Source: Streptomyces odonnellii (GTDB taxonomy: Bacteria; Actinomycetota; Actinomycetes; Streptomycetales; Streptomycetaceae). From it: 64,000 bases of DNA. This document shows positions 52,369 to 63,682 of this stretch, piece after piece; the first letter of the stretch is position 1, and each line of letters begins with the position of its first letter. Both the position numbers and the translations under genes were made by a program. The stretch spans positions 1 through 64,000 of the forward strand of contig NZ_LATD01000308.1 of the NCBI RefSeq assembly GCF_000981895.1. Reading direction: 5' to 3'. Under the pieces are notes generated by a model. It did not search any database. It was not told the origin of the DNA and saw only the letters and a program-made list of their open reading frames with translations.

Positions 52369-53511
52369 ATGACTCACAATCCCGAGCGGAATGCTCAGCG
52401 TCCCCTCCGTGTGCTCGCCGCCATGTCGGGCGGCGTGGACTCCGCCGTTGCCGCCGCCCGGGCCGCCGACGCGGGCCACGATGTCACCGGTGTGCATCTG
52501 GCGCTCTCCGCGAACCCGCAGTCCTTCCGTACGGGTGCGCGCGGCTGCTGCACCATCGAGGACTCCCGCGACGCGCGCAGGGCGGCCGATGTGATCGGCA
52601 TCCCGTTCTATGTCTGGGATCTCGCCGAGCGCTTCCGCGAGGACGTCGTCGAGGACTTCGTCGCGGAGTACGAGGCGGGCCGCACCCCGAACCCGTGTCT
52701 GCGCTGCAACGAGAAGATCAAGTTCGCCGCGCTGCTCGACAAGGCGCTCGCCCTCGGTTTCGACGCCGTGTGCACGGGCCACTACGCGACGGTCGTCACC
52801 GGTCCGGGCGGTGCCCGTGAACTGCACCGGGCCAGCGACATGGCCAAGGACCAGTCGTATGTGCTCGGTGTCCTGGACGAGCGGCAGCTCGCGCACGCCA
52901 TGTTCCCGCTCGGTGACACCCTCACCACCAAGGACGAGATCCGCGCGGAGGCCGAGCGCCGCGGTCTGGCCGTCGCGAAGAAGCCCGACAGCCATGACAT
53001 CTGCTTCATCGCGGACGGCGACACCCAGGGCTTCCTCGCGAAGCGGCTGGGCAGGGCCGAGGGCGACATCGTGGACGAGTCCGGTACGAAGGTGGGCAGC
53101 CACGACGGCGCGTACGGCTTCACCATCGGCCAGCGTAAGGGTCTGCGCATCGGCCGCCCGGCCGCCGACGGCAAGCCGCGCTACGTCCTGGACATCTCGC
53201 CGGTCGACAACACCGTGACGGTCGGCCCGGCCGCCGCGCTGGACGTCGTGGCGCTGACAGCGGTCAAGCCCCGCTGGTGCGGCACCGCGCCCACCGGCCC
53301 CGCCGGCTACACCGCCCAGCTCCGCGCCCACGGCGGCGAGACACCGGTGACGGCGGAGCTGACGACGGACGGGACACTGACGGTGAGCTTCGAGGAGCCG
53401 GTACGGGGCGTGGCGCCGGGGCAGGCGATCGTGCTGTACGACGGCACGCGCGTGGTCGGCTCGGCGACGATCGCGACCACCCAGCGGCGTAAGGCGGCTC
53501 TGGCCGGTTGA
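52369..53511 (+). CDS. mnmA: tRNA-specific 2-thiouridylase
   Basis: At 380 residues this enzyme thiolates U34 of Lys, Glu and Gln tRNAs using sulfur from a desulfurase. The PP-loop [12 protein letters not shown] near the N-terminus binds [12 protein letters not shown] holds the first catalytic Cys, [12 protein letters not shown] the second, and GHYATVV, KDQSYVL and [11 protein letters not shown] mark the rest of the family. No ribosome site precedes the ATG at 52369; TACTCT 12 bases upstream could be the -10 of a nearly leaderless transcript. The cysteine desulfurase is two genes away. Confidence 0.95.
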   Translation: MTHNPERNAQRPLRVLAAMSGGVDSAVAAARAADAGHDVTGVHLALSANPQSFRTGARGCCTIEDSRDARRAADVIGIPFYVWDLAERFREDVVEDFVAEYEAGRTPNPCLRCNEKIKFAALLDKALALGFDAVCTGHYATVVTGPGGARELHRASDMAKDQSYVLGVLDERQLAHAMFPLGDTLTTKDEIRAEAERRGLAVAKKPDSHDICFIADGDTQGFLAKRLGRAEGDIVDESGTKVGSHDGAYGFTIGQRKGLRIGRPAADGKPRYVLDISPVDNTVTVGPAAALDVVALTAVKPRWCGTAPTGPAGYTAQLRAHGGETPVTAELTTDGTLTVSFEEPVRGVAPGQAIVLYDGTRVVGSATIATTQRRKAALAG

Positions 53512-53521
53512 CGGAACGGGC

Positions 53522-53565
53522 CGTCCTCCTTGAAGAAGGGCTCTGAGGCCTCTACAAGGAGGACG
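53522..53565. terminator. Hairpin between convergent mnmA and amidase genes
   Basis: CGTCCTCCTTG and CAAGGAGGACG form a perfect 11-bp stem with a 22-base loop; it can serve both converging genes. Confidence 0.6.
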
Positions 53566-53610
53566 CCCCGTCAAGTCAACAGCGGTCCTGCTCCTGTTCC
53601 GCCGCGGGCG

Positions 53611-55203
53611 TCAGCGGCCGGCCTGGAGCGCGGTCCAGGTGCCCGCCCCGACAATGCCGTCCGCGGTCAGGCCCCGGGTGCTCTGGTAGTCCCGTACCGC
53701 CTGGGCCGTACCGGACCCGAACTGCCCGTCGATGGAGACCGTCCGCGCCAGCGCGGCCGTCAGCGCGCGCTGGAGACGCTGCACCGCGGCGCCCGAGCTG
53801 CCCTCGCGTACGACGGTCTGGGCCCCGGCCGACAGCAGCGCCGTCCAAGTGCGGGAGCCGATCACCCCGTCGGCGGTCAGCCCCCGGGCGGACTGGAAGG
53901 CCGAGACCGCGCCGGCGGTGCGCGAGCCGAAGACGCCGTCGGCGGTGCCCGCGTTGTACCCCTGCTGGTTCAGCAGGGTCTGAGCCGCTGTCACCTGGGC
54001 TCCGGTGGAACCACTCCTGAGGGTGGAGTACGAGGCGAAGTCGAGCTGTACGCCCCCGCCGCCCGAACTGCCGCCCACGAGCTGCATGTAGTAGTTCCAG
54101 TTCCAGTTCGGTCCCGGATCGGTGTGGTCGTTGCCCGGCACCTCGGCGTGGCCGACGATGTGGCCCCGGTCCTTGGGTATGCCGTACCGCTCGCACAGAT
54201 ACTTCGTCAGCGCGGCCGAGGACCGGTACATCGCGTCGGTGAACCAGCTCGGGTCGGCTATGAAGCCCTCGTGCTCTATCCCCAGGCTGGAGGAGTTGGC
54301 CGAGCGGGCGTGGTAGGCGGTGTCGCTGTCGCGGACCATCTGGGTGATCGCGCCGTCCGAGGAGCGCACCACATAGTGGGCGCTGACCTTCGAGGACGGG
54401 TTCTGGAACCAGCTTATGGTCCCGGCGTACGAGCCCTGGGTGACATGGACGACCACCGTGCTGATCGACGCGGACCGGCCCGCCGAGTAGTTGGCCGCGT
54501 TGGCCGGGACCCATGCGGCGGGCGGATAGTCGGGGCTGAGCGCGGCGCGCCCCTCGCGTGTGCCCGCCGCCGCGTAGGAGCCGCGCTCGGGTGCGACGGC
54601 GCGCGGCTTCACGGTGACCCGCTCGCCGCCCGCGACCGGCGCGCTGATGCCCTGCGAGAGGAAGGTGTAGACGGTGTCGGCGTAGAGCCGGGCGGTCGCG
54701 GGGTCGGTCGCCCCGCCGTACCGCGCGACCACCGGGTACCACGCGTCGACGCCGCGGCGCTCCGTGGCGTCCAGCCCCAGGCCGTCGGCGTACGAGCGCA
54801 GGACGGCGGCGCCGCCGCGGATGTTGGCGGCGGTGTCCTCGCGCAGCTCGGCGCGCGGCTCGCCGGTCAGCTCGGCGGCCCGCTCCAGGGTGCGGCTGCC
54901 GGGATTGCTGACGAGATGCATGACCCCGTAGCCGTTCGCCTGGCTGGGCTCGCCGTCGTGCCCGTCCAGATGGGTCTCGCCGTACCCGACCGCCACCAGC
55001 AGGTCCCGTGGTACGCCGAATTCCGCCGCGGCCTGCCCGAAGGCCCGGCTCATGGTGCCGTGGCCCACGGTGCCGTGCTTCGTCGGGGTGACGGGAGCGG
55101 GCGCTGCGCCGGCGGGCTGGACCGTGGCGACGAGCACCGTGGTGATCAGGGCGCCGAGCGTGGACAGCGCCGTCCGTCTCCATGGCGTCGATCGTCGGTA
55201 CAT
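53611..55203 (-). CDS. Secreted peptidoglycan amidase with two PG-binding domains
   Basis: This 530-residue autolysin-like enzyme has a signal peptide (cleavage near PAGAAPA), an N-terminal lysozyme/SLT-like helical domain (FGVPRDLLVAVGYGETHLDGH, DTAANIRGGAAVLRSY, residues about 60-200) and an Amidase_2 domain (VVVHVTQGSYAG, LGIEHEGF, GHAEVPGNDHTDPGPNWNW). Two PG_binding_1 repeats follow at the C-terminus (LRSGSTGAQVTAAQTLLNQQ and VREGSSGAAVQRLQRAL). It degrades peptidoglycan in its own wall or released fragments. Its amidase domain is clearly related to the short amidase gene on the other side of mnmA. Confidence 0.92.
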   Translation of the reverse strand: MYRRSTPWRRTALSTLGALITTVLVATVQPAGAAPAPVTPTKHGTVGHGTMSRAFGQAAAEFGVPRDLLVAVGYGETHLDGHDGEPSQANGYGVMHLVSNPGSRTLERAAELTGEPRAELREDTAANIRGGAAVLRSYADGLGLDATERRGVDAWYPVVARYGGATDPATARLYADTVYTFLSQGISAPVAGGERVTVKPRAVAPERGSYAAAGTREGRAALSPDYPPAAWVPANAANYSAGRSASISTVVVHVTQGSYAGTISWFQNPSSKVSAHYVVRSSDGAITQMVRDSDTAYHARSANSSSLGIEHEGFIADPSWFTDAMYRSSAALTKYLCERYGIPKDRGHIVGHAEVPGNDHTDPGPNWNWNYYMQLVGGSSGGGGVQLDFASYSTLRSGSTGAQVTAAQTLLNQQGYNAGTADGVFGSRTAGAVSAFQSARGLTADGVIGSRTWTALLSAGAQTVVREGSSGAAVQRLQRALTAALARTVSIDGQFGSGTAQAVRDYQSTRGLTADGIVGAGTWTALQAGR

Positions 55204-55424
55204 GCTTCCTCCTGGTCGGTCGGTTCGACGGTCTCCGCCTGAGCGGAGGCGGGTCTACGCCCGTTGAACGACCAGACCTATCGGTGAGTCATGCCCATGT
55301 CAAGCTTGCCAAGTGCCGCTCCCCGAAACAGGGTTGAGCGATTGTCGCAGGACGGTGCGAGGCGGCCCATACCGCGCGGCGAGGCGGTCCGTGCGCGGCG
55401 GCGTGGCGGCGCGGCGGACAGCGC

Positions 55425-56210
55425 CTACGCCGTGAAGAACTCCTCCAGCACAGGCGCCAGCACATGCGGGGCCACATCGTGGGTCTGGCCCGTCAGGGTG
55501 CGGTGGCGGCCCCGGGGGAGGGCCCGGGCCACCGACCTGGCCGCGTTCCGCAGCAGCACCGGGCTGCACCCGCCGTCCACGACCATGGCGCGGGTCCTGA
55601 CGCCCTTCAGCCGCTCGGCCGGCACCCCGCCGGGCCCCAGCACCGCGCTGTCGTACGCGAGTGTGTGCGCCAGAGCCGTCAGATCCGCCCACATCGGGGA
55701 CCGCCGCATCCCGGCGACCGACTCGGGCGGCACGCCCACCACCGACAGGAACAGTTCGACGGCGTCCTCCCGCGACTCACGCTCCAGCAGTTTGCCGAGG
55801 CGCTCCGCATACGCCGTGTATGCCGCCAGATCCGCCGGATCGATGGCGTACGGCGGCTCGTACAGCGCGAGTTGGGTCACCGCCACACCGGCGGCGGCGG
55901 CCTCCAGGACGAGCGCGGCACCCGAGGAGACGCCGTACACGGAGGCGCTGCCGCCGGCCTCCGCGATCAGGGCCGCCAGATCCTCGATCTCCCGCTCCAC
56001 CGCGTACGGAGCGGTGTCACCGCTGGCGCCGCGCCCGCGCCGGTCGTAGACGAGCACCTCGAAGACCGGCGCGAGCAGCTTCGCCAGCGGTGCTTGCGAC
56101 TCCGCCGTGCTGAGCGCGCCACCGACCAGAATCACCGGCGGTCCCTCGCCCAGGCGGCGATAGGCGACAGGGGTGCCGTCCCCCGATATGGCAGTACACA
56201 TCATGTCCAT
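55425..56210 (-). CDS. Alpha/beta-hydrolase
   Basis: The 261-residue protein shows an alpha/beta-hydrolase pattern: GPPVILVGGALST (oxyanion), YDRRGRGASGDT, nucleophile elbow YGVSSGAAL (Ser in GxSxG form) and a late LTGQTHDVAPHVL with the catalytic His. Substrate is unknown. Start codons are ambiguous: ATG 56210 gives MDMMCTAISGDG, and a GTG at 56237 lacks a ribosome site. It stands alone. Confidence 0.78.
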   Translation of the reverse strand: MDMMCTAISGDGTPVAYRRLGEGPPVILVGGALSTAESQAPLAKLLAPVFEVLVYDRRGRGASGDTAPYAVEREIEDLAALIAEAGGSASVYGVSSGAALVLEAAAAGVAVTQLALYEPPYAIDPADLAAYTAYAERLGKLLERESREDAVELFLSVVGVPPESVAGMRRSPMWADLTALAHTLAYDSAVLGPGGVPAERLKGVRTRAMVVDGGCSPVLLRNAARSVARALPRGRHRTLTGQTHDVAPHVLAPVLEEFFTA

Positions 56211-56299
56211 GTTGGGGGAGACGAGCGGGCGCCGCACAACTCATCGTTCAACCGGGGAGATTTTTTTCGGCCCGTCTTTCCGCAGGCCAGGGCTTTCTC

Positions 56300-56629
56300 T
56301 CAGGCCGCGACGACTTCGGTTTCGTAGAAGCAGAAGTGGTCCTTGATCGGGGCGACTTCGTCCTTGGGCGTGGGGTAGGCCCAGACCAGATCCGCGGCGC
56401 CGGGCAGCGACCAGTAGGCCGCGTCGCCCTTGAACGGGCAGTGGGTGGTGGTCTCGGACGGCGTCAGCAGATCCGTACGCACATCCTCCGGCGGGAGGTA
56501 GTAGCGGACGGGGCAGCCGGTCTCCCGCAGCACCAGCGGACGGCGGCTCTCGGCGAGCACCTGTCCGTCCCGTACGACGCGGACATGCTCGGCGCCCTGC
56601 TCGACGGTGATGGTGTGTCCCGTGGTCAT
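56300..56629 (-). CDS. DUF427 domain protein
   Basis: The 109-residue protein has the DUF427 pattern VRVVRDGQVLAESRRPLVLRETG, YYLPPEDVRTDLL, THCPFKGDAAYWS and a final KDHFCFYETEV. Family members adopt a small beta fold with a conserved Cys/His-lined pocket (CPFKG); their function is unknown. AGGGA lies 9 bases before the ATG at 56629; the ATG at 56635 is closer and less likely. It is divergent from the LOG-like gene with a gap of about 110 bases. Confidence 0.85.
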   Translation of the reverse strand: MTTGHTITVEQGAEHVRVVRDGQVLAESRRPLVLRETGCPVRYYLPPEDVRTDLLTPSETTTHCPFKGDAAYWSLPGAADLVWAYPTPKDEVAPIKDHFCFYETEVVAA

Positions 56630-56740
56630 GGTCATCGGTCCCTTCGGTGGTTCGCGGCTCACTGGCTCGTGCACTCTCCTCAGCAACGGACCGGCGCCCG
56701 GTCTTCCCGGCGGTCCCGCACCGCCACCTATGGTGGCCGC

Positions 56741-57280
56741 ATGAATATCTGTGTCTTCCTCTCCGCCGCCGATCTCGACGAGCGCTACACCCGCCCCGCC
56801 CGTGAATTCGCCGAGCTGATCGGCAAGGGCGGCCACACCCTGGTGTGGGGCGGTTCCGACAGCGGACTGATGAAGGTCGTCGCCGACGGGGTGCAGGAGT
56901 CCGGCGGCCGGCTGGTCGGCGTCTCGGTGGATTTCCTCGGCGAATTCGTCCGGCCCGGTGCCGACGAGATGGTGATCGCCAAGGATCTGTCCGAGCGGAA
57001 GGCACTGCTCCTCGCCAAGTCCGACGCCGTTGTGATCATGGTCGGGGGTACGGGCACGCTGGACGAGGCCACGGAGATCCTGGAGCTGAAGAAGCACGCC
57101 CTGCACACCAAGCCCGTGGTACTCCTCAACACGGCGGGCTTCTACGACGGGCTGAAGCAGCAGTTCCTCCGGATGGAAGAGGAGGGCTTCCTGCCCGTCC
57201 CCCTCACCGACCTGGTCTTCTTCGCCGAGGACGGGGTCGGGGCGCTCGCCCATCTGGAGGAGAGCGCGGGCGTGCGCTGA
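56741..57280 (+). CDS. LOG-family (cytokinin/AMP nucleosidase-like) protein
   Basis: This 179-residue Rossmann-type protein begins MNICVFLSAADLDERYT and has TLVWGGSDSGLMKVVADGV (the GG-x-GLM loop), ERKALLLAKSDAVVIM and GGTGTLDEATEILE, the equivalent of the LOG signature PGGxGTxxE with Val before the glycines instead of Pro. LOG proteins release the base from nucleoside 5'-monophosphates. Catalytic Arg and Glu positions (ERK and DE) are present, so activity is likely. Confidence 0.8.
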   Translation: MNICVFLSAADLDERYTRPAREFAELIGKGGHTLVWGGSDSGLMKVVADGVQESGGRLVGVSVDFLGEFVRPGADEMVIAKDLSERKALLLAKSDAVVIMVGGTGTLDEATEILELKKHALHTKPVVLLNTAGFYDGLKQQFLRMEEEGFLPVPLTDLVFFAEDGVGALAHLEESAGVR

Positions 57281-57309
57281 CCGCTCCGCCGTGATGCGAC
57301 CATGACGGC

Positions 57310-57999
57310 ATGGCTACCCATCTCATCACCGGTGCGGGCTCGGGCATCGGCGCCGCCGTCGCGCGCCGGCTGCACGGGCGCGGCGACGATCTGCTGCTGC
57401 TCGCCCGCGACGCCGGCCGCGCCAAGGAACTCGGCGCCGATTTCCCCGGCGCCCGTACGCTCGTCGGCGACCTCGCCGCGCCCGACCGGCTCTCCTGGGC
57501 ACTGGCCCAGCAGTCGCTGCCCGACAGGCTCGACTCGCTCCTGCACATCGCGGGCATCGTCGACCTCGGCACGATCGCCGAGCTGACCCCCAAGGTCTGG
57601 CAGAGCCAGCTCCAGGTGAATCTGGTCGCGCCCGCCGAGCTGACCCGGCTGCTGCTGCCCCAGTTGCGGATCTCCCGGGGCCAGGTGATCTTCGTCAACT
57701 CCGGGGCCGGGCTCAACGCCCACGCCGAGTGGGGCGCGTACGCCGCCTCCAAGCACGGCCTCAAGGCGCTCGCCGACTCGCTGCGCCACGAGGAGAAGCC
57801 CAACGGTGTCCGTGTGACCTCGGTCTATCCGGGCCGTACGGCGAGCCCCATGCAGGCCAGGGTGCACCAGCAGGAGGGCAAGGAGTACGACCCGTCGCTC
57901 TGGATGGACCCCGAGTCGGTGGCCACGACGATCATCACGGCGCTCGACCTGCCACGCGACGCCCAGATCGACAATCTGACCGTACGGCCGGGCCGATGA
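57310..57999 (+). CDS. Short-chain dehydrogenase/reductase
   Basis: The 229-residue SDR has the nucleotide-binding TGAGSGIG (residues 7-14), HIAGIVDLG in the NAG position, and the catalytic Ser-Tyr-Lys in FVNSGAGLN and YAASKHG. The preference for NADP(H) is plausible from ARD after the second strand. Substrate is unknown. The TGA overlaps the ATG of the MetE-like gene. Confidence 0.88.
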   Translation: MATHLITGAGSGIGAAVARRLHGRGDDLLLLARDAGRAKELGADFPGARTLVGDLAAPDRLSWALAQQSLPDRLDSLLHIAGIVDLGTIAELTPKVWQSQLQVNLVAPAELTRLLLPQLRISRGQVIFVNSGAGLNAHAEWGAYAASKHGLKALADSLRHEEKPNGVRVTSVYPGRTASPMQARVHQQEGKEYDPSLWMDPESVATTIITALDLPRDAQIDNLTVRPGR

Positions 58000-59009
58000 G
58001 CGGTACGGAGCAGACGGCCGTTCTCCGCTGGGGGCCCGCCACCGGCGTCGGGTCGATGCCCGGCGGCGACGCCAGGGAGGCCGCCAAAGCCGTCACCGGG
58101 ACGTTCGAGGACTTCCCGTACCTGCCCGAACTGCCCGGCCGGGGCCCGGGCGCCGACATGATCGGCCGTACGGCGGGCCTCCTCGTCGAGGTCTACGCGC
58201 GCGTGGAGCCCAGCGGCTGGCGGATCGGCGACCGGCCCGGGCGCGACACCAGGCGGGCCAGGTCCTGGCTGGGCGAGGACCTCGACGCGCTGGAGGAGTT
58301 CACCCAGGGGTACGAGGGCCCGCTCAAGATCCAGGCCGTCGGGCCCTGGACGCTCGCGGCCGCCCTGGAACTTCGCAACGGGGAGGCGGCGCTCAGCGAC
58401 CCCGGCGCCTGCCGGGATCTGACCGGATCGCTGGTGGAGGGGCTGACCGGGCACCTCGCGGAGGTACGGCGCCGGGTGCCGGGGGCCGTACCGGTGCTCC
58501 AGCTCGACGAGCCGTCCCTCACCGCCGTACTGCGCGGCCAGGTCAGGACGGCCAGCGGCTACCGCACCCACCGGGCCGTGGACCGGCAGATCGTGGAGGG
58601 CGCGCTGCGCGAGGTGACGGCGGTGGGCGGGGGGACGGCGGTCGTGCACTCGTGCGCGCCCGACGTGCCGTTCGCGCTGCTGCGGCGGGCCGGCGCCGCC
58701 GGTGTCTCCTTCGACTTCGGTCTGCTCACCGAGCGTGACGAGGAGCAGATCGGGGAGGCGGTGGAGGGCGGTACGAAGCTCTTCGCGGGGATCGTGCCGG
58801 GCACGGAGGGCCCATTGTCCGACCCTGCCGGTAGCGTCATGGGTGTCAGAACGCTGTGGCGCAGGCTGGGGCTGAATCCGGGGACTCTCGCGGAGTCCGT
58901 GGTGCTCACCCCGTCGTGCGGGCTCGCGGGCGCTTCGCCCGCGTACGCGCACGCCGCGCAGGCGCACTGTGTCAGGGCCGCGAGATCCCTCGCGGACAAC
59001 CCTGAGTGA
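57996..59009 (+). CDS. MetE-like (cobalamin-independent) methionine synthase-family protein
   Basis: At 337 residues this protein corresponds to only the C-terminal catalytic half of MetE. GVGSMPGGDAREA, VGPWTLAA, QLDEPSLT, VHSCAPD (zinc Cys/His region) and the late LTPSCGLAGAS with the final zinc-type Cys are present. Family members of this length are not standard methionine synthases and may transfer methyl groups from other donors. It is translationally coupled to the SDR gene (ATGA). Confidence 0.8.
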   Translation: MSGTEQTAVLRWGPATGVGSMPGGDAREAAKAVTGTFEDFPYLPELPGRGPGADMIGRTAGLLVEVYARVEPSGWRIGDRPGRDTRRARSWLGEDLDALEEFTQGYEGPLKIQAVGPWTLAAALELRNGEAALSDPGACRDLTGSLVEGLTGHLAEVRRRVPGAVPVLQLDEPSLTAVLRGQVRTASGYRTHRAVDRQIVEGALREVTAVGGGTAVVHSCAPDVPFALLRRAGAAGVSFDFGLLTERDEEQIGEAVEGGTKLFAGIVPGTEGPLSDPAGSVMGVRTLWRRLGLNPGTLAESVVLTPSCGLAGASPAYAHAAQAHCVRAARSLADNPE

Positions 59010-59022
59010 CGATCCCGGGTGA

Positions 59023-61335
<2,313 letters not shown>

Positions 61336-61573
61336 GGCGGACCGCGCCGGATCAGGGCCCCAAAGCTCACCCGTTCGGCGCATATCAGATGGATACGGAT
61401 GGGCGGGTCGCATTCGGGCAAGAGCTGTAGAGCGCTGCCCGTTGAGGCCTTCCGCGGCCTACTGTTGGGATGTGCGCCTGTCGTGCACGGCTGCGTGGTG
61501 CGGTTTCAGCCGTGATGGCATGACAACGTGCCATCGCGTGGCATCGGCTCCGCCGGCTGTGAGAGGGACGGGA

Positions 61574-63682
61574 ATGAAACCGACCGAGAGCGCCGCCCCG
61601 GTCTCACCCCCGCGCGGATTCGGGGGAATCAGGGGTATCGCGACCAGGACACCCGCTCTGGTGGTGGGACTCGCCGTGGTCCTGCTGGCCACCGGTCTGA
61701 TCCGTACGGTGCGTGAGGGCCACGCGCTCTTCCCCGGCGGCTCGACCGGCTGGGCCATGGCCGTACTGACCGGCATCATCGTCGGGCATCTCGTGGCGCT
61801 CGGCCGCGACCGCTGGTGGGGCGGCACGGGCTCGGGCGCGGCCCTGACCCTGGCCGTCCTGCTGCTGTACGGCTGGGTGCCCGCCGTCCTCGTCAGCCTG
61901 TCCGTCGTGGTGCTGGTCGGCATGGCGCGCAGACACCGCTGGCGCCAAGGAGTCCTGCACGGCGCGGCGGACATGCTGGGCATCGGGGCCGCCGCGCTCG
62001 TGCTGCGGCTGTTCGACGTACTGCCCACCGTCGAGAAGCCCTGGAATCCCCTCGATTGGGGTATCGAGGCCGTCCCGGAAATCATGCTGGCCGCCGGGGT
62101 CCATCTGATGGTCACCCGTGCGCTGTTGTGGTACGCGGTGGCTCCGCAGGGCGGCGGGCTGCCGACCGTGGCGCGCACGGCGCTCTTCCGGCAGGGGCTG
62201 GTCGCGGTCGCCCTGCTCGGGATCGCCCCGCTGATCTGTGTGGTCGCGATGACGCTGCCGGTGCTGCTGCCGCTCTTCTCCATCCCGCTGATCGCCCTCG
62301 ACTCCACGCTGTGGATCGCCCGGGCGCGGGCCGAGGAGCAGCTCCGCGACCCGCTGACCGGACTGCCCAACCGGCAGTGGCTGCTGGAGCGCACCTGGTC
62401 GGCGCTGGAGGACGCGGAAGGGCTCGGCGCCCGGTCGGCACTGGTCCTGATCGACCTCGACCGGTTCCGTTCCGTCAACGACACCCTCGGGCACCTCGCG
62501 GGGGACCGGCTGCTGCTCCAGATAGCCGACCGGCTCCGGCTGGCCCTGCCGCGCGGGGCGGAGGCCGCGCGGCTCGGCGGCGACGAGTTCGCGGTGCTGC
62601 TGCCCACGTGCGACTCCGCCACCAGTGCCCAGCGCGTGGCCCGTCATCTTGTGGCCGAGCTGTCCTCGCCGCTGGACCTCGACGGCCTCACCCTGGTCCT
62701 GGAGGCCAGCGCCGGAGTCGCCGTCTACCCCGAGCACGCGCTCGACGCCGAGGGCCTGCTGCGCCGCGCCGATGTCGCGATGTACCAGGCGAAGCGCGAC
62801 CGTACCGGTGTCGAGGTGTACGAATCCAAGCGGGACTCCAACACCCCCGACCGGCTCGGTCTGCTGGGAGACCTGAGACGCGCCCTGGACGCGGGCGAGG
62901 TGGAGCTGCACTACCAGCCCAAGGTCCGCTTCGACGGACAGGTCGCCGGCCTTGAGGCCCTGGTGCGCTGGGTGCATCCGGAGCGCGGCCGGGTCCCTCC
63001 CGACGAGTTCATCGCCATAGCCGAGTCCTCGGGCCTGATGCCGCACCTCACCGAGTACGTCCTGGAGACGGCCCTCGCCCAGGTCGCCCGCTGGCGCTCC
63101 CAGGGGCTGATGGTGCCGGTCGCCGTCAATGTCTCGCCGCGCGATGTGCACACCCCCGGTTTCGCCGGCGCGGTCGCGGCACGGCTGGCCCGGCACGGCG
63201 TACCGGCGGGCTCCCTCCAGTTGGAGATAACGGAACACGTCCTGCTGGAGGACCCGCAGCGCGCCGCCGACACCCTGGCGGGGCTGACCGGGCACGGCGT
63301 GAAGATGTCCCTGGACGACTTCGGTACGGGGTACTCCTCGCTGGTGCATCTGCGGCGGCTGCCGGTGAGCGAGCTGAAGATCGACCGCTCGTTCGTGGCC
63401 CGGCTGGCCGTCGACACCGAGGACGCGGAGATCGTCCGCTGCACCGTCGACCTGGCGCACTCCCTGGGCCTGCTGGTCGTCGCGGAGGGCGTCGAGGACG
63501 ACGAGACCTGGGAGCGGCTGCGGGATCTGGGCTGCGACGCGGTCCAGGGCTGGCTGGTGGCCGCCGCGATGCCGCCGCCCGAGGCGACGGCCTGGCTGCT
63601 GGCCCGGGGCAAGCGCGGCTGGCAGCGCCCGGCGGAGCTGGAGGCGGCCCGCCGCGAACAGTCGGGCCAGGTCGTCCAGTAG
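61574..63682 (+). CDS. rmdB: Membrane GGDEF-EAL cyclic-di-GMP enzyme
   Basis: The 702-residue protein has a membrane region of six or seven helices (residues about 30-240), a GGDEF domain with intact GGDEF at 335-339, and an EAL domain starting LEALVRWVHPERG (E461-A462-L463). EAL metal ligands follow in VNVSPRD, EITEHVLLED, DDFGTGYSSL and VAEGVEDD. Both cyclase and phosphodiesterase sites look complete. The architecture matches RmdB of S. coelicolor (from memory SCO5495, next to ligA), a c-di-GMP phosphodiesterase affecting development. GAGAGGG precedes the ATG. Confidence 0.92.
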   Translation: MKPTESAAPVSPPRGFGGIRGIATRTPALVVGLAVVLLATGLIRTVREGHALFPGGSTGWAMAVLTGIIVGHLVALGRDRWWGGTGSGAALTLAVLLLYGWVPAVLVSLSVVVLVGMARRHRWRQGVLHGAADMLGIGAAALVLRLFDVLPTVEKPWNPLDWGIEAVPEIMLAAGVHLMVTRALLWYAVAPQGGGLPTVARTALFRQGLVAVALLGIAPLICVVAMTLPVLLPLFSIPLIALDSTLWIARARAEEQLRDPLTGLPNRQWLLERTWSALEDAEGLGARSALVLIDLDRFRSVNDTLGHLAGDRLLLQIADRLRLALPRGAEAARLGGDEFAVLLPTCDSATSAQRVARHLVAELSSPLDLDGLTLVLEASAGVAVYPEHALDAEGLLRRADVAMYQAKRDRTGVEVYESKRDSNTPDRLGLLGDLRRALDAGEVELHYQPKVRFDGQVAGLEALVRWVHPERGRVPPDEFIAIAESSGLMPHLTEYVLETALAQVARWRSQGLMVPVAVNVSPRDVHTPGFAGAVAARLARHGVPAGSLQLEITEHVLLEDPQRAADTLAGLTGHGVKMSLDDFGTGYSSLVHLRRLPVSELKIDRSFVARLAVDTEDAEIVRCTVDLAHSLGLLVVAEGVEDDETWERLRDLGCDAVQGWLVAAAMPPPEATAWLLARGKRGWQRPAELEAARREQSGQVVQ

